Source of the DNA: Tumebacillus algifaecis
Lineage (GTDB): Bacteria; Bacillota; Bacilli; Tumebacillales; Tumebacillaceae
Length of the DNA: 64,000 bases
Direction of reading: 5' to 3'
NCBI RefSeq assembly: GCF_002243515.1
Contig: NZ_CP022657.1
Coordinates: 1,022,001-1,086,000 of the forward strand
A model generated the notes under the pieces. That model had not been told where the DNA came from, made no database searches, and was given only the letters and a program-made list of their open reading frames with translations. The position numbers and the translations under genes were made by a program. Shown piece by piece: positions 58,656-64,000 of the stretch; the stretch's first letter is position 1; every line of letters starts with the position of its first letter.

Positions 58656-59286
58656 CGGATAAGGGGGATTTTTTGGTGGCTTGGTCACGGCAGGCGTGAT
58701 CGTCGATCCCGAGGCCGTGCCGCTGTTGCAGTCGTTTGGTGTGGATGACAGTAAGAAGATCGCCGATGCGAAGATCCCCGGACTTGCAGCCGAGATCAAA
58801 AAAATCTGCTACGGGAAATACAAAGTTCTGCATCTCAAGCCTGTTAAATACAACGAACCATATGAGAAGTTCCAATCCCAAGGCAAGAACCTCAACTCTA
58901 TTTTGTCCTGGGCGCACAGCTCCGTCATCGAGAAGCTGGTCGAAATCCAGTCGGTCAAACTCGTCGTCGTGGACAAGTTCGCCAACGAGAACCTGATCGA
59001 GAATCGCTTGAAAAAGCTAGACTCGACGATTCAACTCGTCATCGTCCCGAAAGCAGAACAAAACATTGCCGTCGCAGCTGCTTCCATTTTGGCGCGTGAC
59101 GCCTTTCTGCGCTGGCATAATGAGGTGAAGATGGAGCATGGCATTGAGTTTCCGAAAGGTGCGTCCACACTTGTAATTAAGGCGGGTCGGGCGTTTGTAA
59201 AAGCAAATGGGGCACAAGGACTACGTGAAGTATCGAAACTGCATTTCAAGACAGCCGAAGATATTCAACTAGCAGAACGAAAGTAG
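58652..59286 (+). pseudogene. rnhC catalytic-domain fragment, lineage A (first)
   Basis: This copy follows the intact rnhC from the DESGKGD region to the end, with about a dozen changes over some 190 residues by my count (LQSF, NEPY, RWHNEVKMEHG). It lacks the N-terminal domain and the first catalytic Asp. A six-T run (seven in the intact gene) at 58669-58674 puts the opening out of frame with the rest. No ribosome binding site precedes. It is therefore inactive as it stands, but almost unscathed otherwise, so the duplication must be recent or maintained by conversion. Its tail ends LAERK and a terminator, unlike the intact copy. Confidence 0.85.
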
Positions 59287-59290
59287 TCAG

Positions 59291-59325
59291 AAGGACAAGT
59301 GCACAAAATGGCTTGTCCTTTTGCA
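59291..59325 (+). terminator. Terminator behind rnhC fragment A1
   Basis: AAGGACAAG (59291-59299) and CTTGTCCTT (59312-59320), with TTGCATTTTTT after it. The same hairpin follows fragment A3 at 61709. Confidence 0.7.
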
Positions 59326-59374
59326 TTTTTTAGGTAACAAATTATGGGATTTAGCAACTTCCTCGTGCATTTAT

Positions 59375-59596
59375 CTATGTCATAAAATAATATATGACGA
59401 ATAAAATCGCTGTCACTCTCCCCATGTCAGGGACTAAAAGGCCCCAGAGGAGAACGATTTGACCAATTCCTAATTGTGGAGTTGTCGATCTACCCAAAAA
59501 GAAGGTTGCTAAAAATAAGGTAAGAAACGCAACTGCGAATCTTGTTTGGAGATCTTGAGGTGGCGTTGTTTTTATGGTTTTGTTTAGTGCTTTCAT
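59375..59596 (-). CDS. Small two-helix membrane protein
   Basis: From ATG 59596 the 73-residue product has two hydrophobic stretches (AVAFLTLFLATFFLG; IGQIVLLWGLLVPDMG and AILFVIYYFM). I do not recognise it. AGAAGG lies about nine bases upstream. The longer frame through the TTGGTGAA repeats is not used. It sits between two rnhC fragments. Confidence 0.5.
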   Translation of the reverse strand: MKALNKTIKTTPPQDLQTRFAVAFLTLFLATFFLGRSTTPQLGIGQIVLLWGLLVPDMGRVTAILFVIYYFMT

Positions 59597-59667
59597 CAGA
59601 CCAGACCTTCTTCTTTCGATGTGGCGTGTAATTGTATCATTGTATGTGATCATGAGATTTTTCGGAA

Positions 59668-59680
59668 CTGTTTGTATAAA
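59668..59680 (+). repeat. Left-junction motif of rnhC fragment A2
   Basis: CTGTTTGTATAAA, two changes from the motif at 58642, just before rnhC homology resumes. Confidence 0.5.
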
Positions 59681-59681
59681 C

Positions 59682-59851
59682 GGGGGAAGGGGGGATATTT
59701 TTGGTGAATTGGTGAATTGGTGAATTGGTGAATTGGTGAATTGGTGAATTGGTGAATTGGTGAATTGGTGAAGGCTGGCGTGATCGTCGGTCTCGAGGCG
59801 GTGCCGCTGTTGCAATCGCTGGGCGTGGATGTCAGCAAGAAGATCACCGAT
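59682..59851 (+). pseudogene. rnhC fragment, lineage A (second), split by an octamer array
   Basis: The ends match rnhC: GGGGGAAGGGGGGATATTTTTGG on the left and AAGGCTGGCGTGATCGTCGG to AAGATCACCGAT on the right, corresponding to KGDFFGGL and TAGVIVDPEAVPLLQSLGVDDSKKITD. Between them the short GGAGGCTTGGTCACGG of rnhC is replaced by nine copies of TTGGTGAA. The fragment stops at DSKKITD. It cannot encode an enzyme. Confidence 0.8.
59701..59772. repeat. Octanucleotide tandem repeat, 9 x TTGGTGAA
   Basis: Nine perfect copies head to tail. The unit length is not a multiple of three. The array sits inside an rnhC remnant where the intact gene has TTGGTCACGG, so it may have grown from that stretch. 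Confidence 0.95.
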
Positions 59852-60012
59852 AGGAGTCGAAAATCGGTAAGTCCGGCTTTTGTGTAGACTCCAGTCTTTT
59901 CAATATACATTTTATTTGGTATTATCTAGAAAATGATAGTCACAGATGTTTAATGGTTTGTTATTTTATCTTTCCCTATTTAGATAATCGTAGATGAAGG
60001 AGATTGACAAGA

Positions 60013-60222
60013 ATGTCGTCCCTAGTTGAGAAAATCGAAATCGCAATTGCTATCATGGTCGTTATCGATATCTTTTTTTTAATTCCACTACTACTTAATT
60101 TTTGGTCAGAAGATGCTTTTTCAAAGTATAAAAACAAAAAGAAAATATACCTGTGGACCGTTGGAATAACAAATTTAGTAGGTTTACTTATCGGGATATA
60201 TCTTGCATTTTTCTTTGAATAA
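60013..60222 (+). CDS. Small two-helix membrane protein
   Basis: The 69-residue product has two hydrophobic segments (IAIAIMVVIDIFFLIPLLLN; TVGITNLVGLLIGIYLAFFF) split by a basic loop (YKNKKKIYL). Unknown function. ATG 60013 follows AAGGAGAT. Very AT-rich compared with the core genome. Confidence 0.6.
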   Translation: MSSLVEKIEIAIAIMVVIDIFFLIPLLLNFWSEDAFSKYKNKKKIYLWTVGITNLVGLLIGIYLAFFFE

Positions 60223-60380
60223 TTCCCGGTTTTGGGCACTTAATTCCGATGTGAGTGCGTGGCGAATGCTTTACGAAAATTGAAAAACGTATGTGGTGGG
60301 ACTCAGTAATATGACGTAGTAAGGGTGATTGTAGCCATTCAAGAAATGGAGGGACAGTAAAATACTTTCCTTTTCGCGGC

Positions 60381-60512
60381 CTCACCCTTCCCAAAGGGGC
60401 CTCGGCTCTCGTCATCCAAGCAGGTAAGGCTTACGTCCAGCAACACAGCAAAGATACGCTCGTCAACTTGGCAAAACTGCATTGCAAAACAACAGAAGAT
60501 GTTCGATCTTGA
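60381..60512 (+). pseudogene. rnhC 3' fragment, lineage B (second)
   Basis: 43 codons match the RnhC C-terminus: LTLPKGASALVIQAGKAYV, then QQHSKDTLVNLAKLHCKTTE to a TGA. It resembles the fragment after vanS (GKSYVHQHGKDALANVAKLHFKT) more than the intact gene, so both belong to the same lineage. Confidence 0.8.
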
Positions 60513-60560
60513 AACCATGGCAAGTATGAAGCGATTTTTACTCCCGTTCATGATAAAAGG

Positions 60561-60590
60561 AGTTCCCGCAGCTTGTAGGGAACTTTTTTT
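60561..60590 (+). terminator. Terminator behind rnhC fragment B2
   Basis: AGTTCCC (60561-60567) and GGGAACT (60578-60584), followed by a run of T. Confidence 0.65.
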
Positions 60591-60672
60591 GAGGGCAAAA
60601 TCCAGCAAAAATTGTCAAGGAGCCTCTTGCCGATTCTGATATCCTAGAGAAAGAAAGGACGGGGAGCCGCAC

Positions 60673-61554
60673 ATGGAGTACATCGAGCGAATCCAAGCCA
60701 CCTTGGACTACATCGAACACCACTTGGATCGGCCGATCACAATGGAGGAGTTGGCTAAGGTTGCGTGTTTTTCCGTGTTTCATTTCCATCGCGTGTTTGC
60801 TTTGACGTTGGGAAGCACAGCAGCCGATTATCTGCGCAAGCGGAGGCTCGCCAAAGCGGCGGAACTGTTGCGCACGACGGACCAGCGGGTTCTCGACATC
60901 GCGTTGGCGACAGGTTTTCAGTCGCACGAAGCATTTGCTCGCGCGTTTAAGCGGCAGTTTCAACTGACACCGCTTGAGTACCGTAAAAGCGTGCTGTCGT
61001 TGGCGTTGCAACCTTTCGTGACTCTGACGCACACTCCCCGTATTCGAGAAGGAGGAATCACGATGACACCGACAATTGTGACAAGATCTGCATTCAAACT
61101 GATTGGCTACGGATTGGAAACCGAAACGAATGAAGGAAAAAACCACCAAGACATCCCCGCGTTTTGGCAACGCTATATCCAAGAAAACCTTGGTGCCAAT
61201 ATTCCCAACAAACTTCGCCCGAGCGTGGAGATCGGGATTTGCACAAACTTCGAGCCGGAGACGGGCCGATTTAGCTATGTGATCGGATTTGAAGCGGAGA
61301 CGTTTGACAACGTGCCGGAGGGGATGATGTGCATCACCGTACCCGAAGCCACGTATGCGGTCTTCACCACCCCGAAAGTGTCAAACGCGGACTTCCCGTC
61401 GAGCATCCAGCAAACGTGGGCGCAAGCATTCCAAGAGTGGTTCCCCACCTCCGGCTATCAAGCCTGCACGCCCGAATTTGAGTGGTACGACGAGCGTTCT
61501 GAATCCGACACCGACAAGCAGATGGACATCTACATCGCGATTGTGAAAGAGTAA
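60673..61554 (+). CDS. AraC-family regulator with GyrI-like effector domain
   Basis: The 293-residue protein has two N-terminal AraC helix-turn-helices (LDYIEHHLDRPITMEELAKVACFSVFHFHRVF and LDIALATGFQSHEAFARAFKRQFQLTPLEYRKS) followed by a GyrI-like ligand domain (TIVTRSAFKLIGYGLET; VPEATYAVFTT; DTDKQMDIYIAI). Such regulators sense small molecules and drugs and turn on efflux or tolerance genes. ATG 60673 follows GGGGAG. No target gene is adjacent. Confidence 0.9.
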   Translation: MEYIERIQATLDYIEHHLDRPITMEELAKVACFSVFHFHRVFALTLGSTAADYLRKRRLAKAAELLRTTDQRVLDIALATGFQSHEAFARAFKRQFQLTPLEYRKSVLSLALQPFVTLTHTPRIREGGITMTPTIVTRSAFKLIGYGLETETNEGKNHQDIPAFWQRYIQENLGANIPNKLRPSVEIGICTNFEPETGRFSYVIGFEAETFDNVPEGMMCITVPEATYAVFTTPKVSNADFPSSIQQTWAQAFQEWFPTSGYQACTPEFEWYDERSESDTDKQMDIYIAIVKE

Positions 61555-61570
61555 GACTTCGCACCTCTAG

Positions 61571-61613
61571 GAACAACTACCCATTTGACGATTATCGAAT
61601 TGGGCAGTTGTTC
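61571..61613. terminator. Hairpin after the AraC-family gene
   Basis: GAACAACTACCCA and TGGGCAGTTGTTC form a 12- to 13-bp stem. No T run follows, so termination is uncertain. Confidence 0.4.
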
Positions 61614-61628
61614 TATTGGTGTTTGGTA

Positions 61629-61642
61629 CTGTTTGTGTGAAT
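61629..61642 (+). repeat. Left-junction motif of rnhC fragment A3
   Basis: CTGTTTGTGTGAAT, identical to the motif at 58642-58655, at the left edge of the rnhC tail. Confidence 0.6.
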
Positions 61643-61644
61643 GA

Positions 61645-61704
61645 GATGTTTCGAAATTGCATTTTAAGACGGGGGATGATGTTCAAATAGCAGAACGGGA
61701 GTAA
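61645..61704 (+). pseudogene. rnhC 3' tail, lineage A (third)
   Basis: 19 codons and a stop (DVSKLHFKTGDDVQIAERE) match the end of fragment A1 (EVSKLHFKTAEDIQLAERK). The following hairpin is nearly identical to that behind A1. Confidence 0.75.
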
Positions 61705-61706
61705 TC

Positions 61707-61742
61707 AAAAGGACAAGCGCACGAAATGGCTTGTCCTTTTGT
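61707..61742 (+). terminator. Terminator behind rnhC fragment A3
   Basis: AAGGACAAG (61709-61717) and CTTGTCCTT (61730-61738), then TTTTG; sister to the hairpin at 59291. Confidence 0.7.
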
Positions 61743-61971
61743 CTTGCCTCTATGTCACCCTGACCATCAAACGCAACGTGAAGGGCGTTATGGGGCAAAA
61801 AGGAGTTCATATCCTTAATAGTTCACTCAGAAGAAATGGGCTTTTGGAACCAAAACGAAGCCAAGATCAACCAAGTTGTGAAGAAGTCTGACCAGGCCTA
61901 ACTGGCGAAGTTCAAAAGCGACTATTACGGCGAAATCTAACACCAACGGCACAAACCCAAATGATCAAATG

Positions 61972-62009
61972 AAAGGTGCTGATGGAGGTCATACCATCAG
62001 CACCTTTGT
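61972..62009. terminator. Terminator of the minus-strand secreted-protein operon
   Basis: AAAGGTGCTGATGG (61972-61985) and CCATCAGCACCTTT (61994-62007) form a perfect 14-bp stem. Confidence 0.85.
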
Positions 62010-62014
62010 ATTTA

Positions 62015-62626
62015 TCAGAGTCCATATTTTTTTACTGCCTGTTCTTTAAGTTTGTAGAATCTCTCGATGTCATCCCCATGACCTAAAAATTCTACCTCTG
62101 GATCAAGGAATGCTTTTTTCATTTCATTATGTTTCGTGGGGTGATTCTTAAGATTTACATCATATTTCCCTTCGTATATGCCAACGATCACAAATGAATT
62201 CTCAATACCGCTACGCGAAAGAAACAACAAATACTTCCCATCTTCGTTCATCCACTTATAACCTTCGGTCGTGATATAGCGTTCGTTGTTCCAGATGTAG
62301 CAATCTTCAAATACGTTTATCTTATCCTTTTTCTGTACATTCCCTTTTAACACTTTTTCAACTTCAACTACTGATTTTGTTACGGTATTCGATACACGAC
62401 CAAGGTTATCTTTCTCATTAAACTGTTCTCTCTGACCTGTAAAATTAGCCAAAACAACAAGGTCCGATTCAGTTTCCAACTCCACTATATTTTCATGAGT
62501 TTTGAATGCAGCTTGGTTTGAACCTACCTGAAGATTAGTATAAGGATCATCCTTGGCAAATTGATAAATTCCAAAGCCAGTGGCAAGCACAGCGATCGTT
62601 ACAAGCAAAGATATTCTTTTCTTCAT
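62015..62626 (-). CDS. Secreted protein of unknown function
   Basis: The 203-residue protein has a signal-peptide-like start (MKKRISLLVTIAVLATGFGIY) and a domain rich in Glu, Lys and Asn (SDLVVLANFTGQREQF; KYLLFLSRSGIENSFVIVG). It is not recognised. The gene is 25 bases after the metalloprotease gene on the same strand, suggesting an operon; an inhibitor or chaperone role would be guesswork. Start after AAGGAGG-like sequence. Confidence 0.65.
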   Translation of the reverse strand: MKKRISLLVTIAVLATGFGIYQFAKDDPYTNLQVGSNQAAFKTHENIVELETESDLVVLANFTGQREQFNEKDNLGRVSNTVTKSVVEVEKVLKGNVQKKDKINVFEDCYIWNNERYITTEGYKWMNEDGKYLLFLSRSGIENSFVIVGIYEGKYDVNLKNHPTKHNEMKKAFLDPEVEFLGHGDDIERFYKLKEQAVKKYGL

Positions 62627-62651
62627 TTCACAAGCCTCCTTTGATTTAAAT

Positions 62652-63260
62652 CTAATACATGTATTGTAGGTTTAAGATATCTACAGTCGTAAGTGAATAA
62701 GAATTTGGATACTCTAGTTGCATGACAGATGCTAGATGGCTAAAACCACTTGGCTGATGTACCATACTAAGCACATGACCCAACTCATGAACAGCAACCC
62801 TCTTTCGCTGATTTGTTGTAAATTGTGCCTCATCCATTTTTTTATTATCTAACTTAAGGTCAACTTTACTCCATGCTGAGTAGTATGCATCCGCTTCAGC
62901 AAGTGGGGCACCGTTACTATCGTAGTTGAAAGTTTTACCATACCAATATGAGGATTGATTTTCAACTACCCAGAATCGTAACGGAGCGGAGTTGATTTCA
63001 GATGAGGTTGCTCTTCGAAAATTAATCACAGCATCGGGCACATTGTCAAACTCAGTTCGTGCAGTTAACATGTGACTGGAATATCCGTAGCTTGAAACAC
63101 TGCTGTCTTCGAAATATACCAATGCCCCTATCAATGAGTCAGGCAGTCCATTCCCAGGATAGAAGGCGTCGCGACTATAATATGTAGCATGAGCTACCTC
63201 AAGAACTGTGAGCGAAGTTAGTGCCAATGTGAGTGCGAGAGCGATTTTAAACTTATTCAT
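62652..63260 (-). CDS. Secreted zinc metalloprotease, metzincin-like
   Basis: The 202-residue protein has a signal peptide (KIALALTLALTSLTVLEVAHA) and the zinc motif RVAVHELGHVLSMVHQ near residue 157 (HExxHxxxxxH). The usual Gly at position 8 of the matrixin motif is Ser. A Met-turn candidate (SHLASVMQLEY) follows. It resembles small matrixin-like proteases. AT-rich. It precedes another secreted-protein gene, and a plausible promoter (TTGTTT, 18 bases, TACGAT) lies upstream near 63300. Confidence 0.75.
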   Translation of the reverse strand: MNKFKIALALTLALTSLTVLEVAHATYYSRDAFYPGNGLPDSLIGALVYFEDSSVSSYGYSSHMLTARTEFDNVPDAVINFRRATSSEINSAPLRFWVVENQSSYWYGKTFNYDSNGAPLAEADAYYSAWSKVDLKLDNKKMDEAQFTTNQRKRVAVHELGHVLSMVHQPSGFSHLASVMQLEYPNSYSLTTVDILNLQYMY

Positions 63261-63353
63261 ATTATGACATTCCCTTCTGTGTTAATTTGTAGAACAATCG
63301 TATCATGCTGAGAACTATGAAAACAATAGAAAATAAAAGTTACACTTAAGATT

Positions 63354-64000
63354 ATGGAAGCAGAAAAAGAATTGAATCAGGTGCTTCAAGTCGCTAATAA
63401 CAGTCAGAATAATCAACTAACTTCAGTTGTACTTCTTTATCTGGGACGGGTTGCCGCTGAACAACATGAGTATTCGATTGCCCTTTTTCATACGAAACGA
63501 GCATGGGATGAACTACAGAGCGGGGAGGAGATCGACCCGAATATTCATTCCAAGGTGTTGATGCAATTGGCAACCCTTCATGAGCAGCTCGGCAAGGCGG
63601 CAGTGGCGGCTACGTATTACGAAAAAGCATTGCTGCTCAATCCATCCAACAACGAAGAACAGGGCAAAATGTATCTTCGTTTGGCAGAAGTTTATGATCG
63701 TCAAAAGAAATATGACCAAGCAGAAGCATACGCTACGAAGGCATCTATATTTCTGGAGGAACATTCTAATCAGGAAGAAAGGCAGGAAATGCAACGACGA
63801 TTGCTTATGCTTCAGCGCGAGTCGAGCGATTGGAAAATGTCCGTTCAAATCCTTTCATCCATCGCGGAACAAAGTGAGCAGGCTGGAAAGAAGCACAAGG
63901 CAGGTGAAGTATATGCCGATCTTGCACTCATCTGCTTGGAGAATCAAGAGTTTGATGAAGCCTGGGCGTATGCCGAAAAATCAAGGCTGGCTTTATCTGA
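63354..64000 (+). CDS. TPR-repeat protein, open to the window edge (possibly 5'-truncated)
   Basis: From ATG 63354 the frame is open to the right edge for 215 codons with helical TPR-type repeats (SVVLLYLGRVAAEQHEYSIALFHTKRA; AATYYEKALLLNPSNNEEQG; MYLRLAEVYDRQKKYDQAEAYATKA). It resembles the TPR portion of Rap/PlcR/NprR-like or XRE-TPR regulators. No helix-turn-helix precedes; an in-frame TAG lies just upstream (about 63328) and the ribosome binding site is weak. So either a TPR-only protein or a truncated regulator. Confidence 0.6.
   Translation, partial: MEAEKELNQVLQVANNSQNNQLTSVVLLYLGRVAAEQHEYSIALFHTKRAWDELQSGEEIDPNIHSKVLMQLATLHEQLGKAAVAATYYEKALLLNPSNNEEQGKMYLRLAEVYDRQKKYDQAEAYATKASIFLEEHSNQEERQEMQRRLLMLQRESSDWKMSVQILSSIAEQSEQAGKKHKAGEVYADLALICLENQEFDEAWAYAEKSRLALS

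Larger units (their letters stand above)
60223..60672. other. Gap holding an rnhC fragment and terminator
   Basis: Besides the rnhC piece at 60381-60512 and a terminator at 60561-60590 I see no gene. The stretch 60223-60380 has no recognisable coding. Confidence 0.4.
61555..62014. other. Gap with rnhC tail, decayed frame and terminators
   Basis: The gap holds an rnhC tail (61645-61704), its terminator, and a region (about 61838-61939) that reads like a broken protein (MGFWNQNEAKINQVVKKSDQ, TAA, LAKFKSDYYGEI) in one frame. I see no complete gene. Confidence 0.45.

Noticed and set aside
58681-59286. rnhC fragment as a second functional RNase HIII
   Set aside because: Lacks the N-terminal domain, the first catalytic Asp and a ribosome binding site, and the start is out of frame.
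59701-59772. Repeat array as CRISPR
   Set aside because: Pure 8-bp head-to-tail units with no spacers. The same holds for the 7-bp array at 5865-5920.
59597-59815. N-terminal extension of the small membrane protein through the octamer array
   Set aside because: The repeat gives a periodic HQFTNSPI sequence and no translation start; the ATG at 59596 is better.

Overview
The window looks like chromosomal DNA of a moderately GC-rich, Gram-positive, Bacillales-type bacterium. Shine-Dalgarno sequences are strong (AGGAGG-like), TTG and GTG starts are common, and many genes end in Rho-independent terminators. The gene set fits a Tumebacillus/Alicyclobacillaceae-like genome: immune-inhibitor-A-type M6 protease, S-layer-homology proteins, DUF2334 deacetylase-like proteins with FG-GAP repeats, bpsAB-type polyketide genes, RNase HIII, RsgA. 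The genus is an inference. I recognised no rRNA, tRNA, CRISPR array, transposase or integrase.

Layout. 1-8 kb: a GNAT gene cut by the left edge, a thioredoxin-like protein, a second GNAT, a three-gene minus-strand operon (CoaB-like, DUF6886-like, Nudix), a YwaF/TIGR02206 membrane protein, proC with a coupled unknown gene, and a DUF2334/FG-GAP protein. 8-14.6 kb: ABC-F ATPase, TenA, MFS transporter, a DUF3006 gene facing a ComEC-like metallo-beta-lactamase lipoprotein, and an NAD-dependent epimerase. 14.7-21.6 kb: two tandem secreted paralogues, M32 carboxypeptidase, cold-shock protein. 21.6-32.4 kb: RND exporter, TerC, polyferredoxin-like membrane protein, DUF1292, bpsAB, an MltG-N-domain protein, rpsF-rpsR without ssb, 2OG-Fe(II) oxygenase, ArsC-like protein. 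32.4-38 kb: frameshifted MATE exporter coupled to a PucR-type regulator, msmX-like ATPase, ROK glucokinase, HNH protein. 38-54 kb is rich in envelope and secreted functions: second DUF2334/FG-GAP protein, InhA, PfkB kinase, phosphotransferase, CHAP protein, BcrAB-like ABC pair, thioesterase, M48 protease, frameshifted SLH glycosidase, RsgA, membrane protein.

54-64 kb is an accessory, more AT-rich region. An intact rnhC sits at its left border. To its right lie at least five 3'-derived rnhC fragments of two sequence lineages, separated by unrelated cargo: a vanY-vanR-vanS module, a Cys-rich small protein, two tiny two-helix membrane proteins, an AraC/GyrI regulator, two secreted proteins and a truncated TPR protein. 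Three fragments share the same roughly 13-base left junction (CTGTTTGTRTRAA), and one carries a 9-copy octanucleotide repeat. I read this as a recombination hot spot anchored on the rnhC 3' end, and it is the most unusual structure here.

Two genes (MATE exporter and SLH glycosidase) are each broken by an apparent one-base loss in a five-G run in nearly the same context. This is either homopolymer sequencing error or phase-variable tracts. Two short-unit tandem repeats (7 bp x 8 and 8 bp x 9) also lie in or beside coding remnants. Promoters are reported only where both boxes and a 17-18 bp spacer, or an extended -10, could be read.
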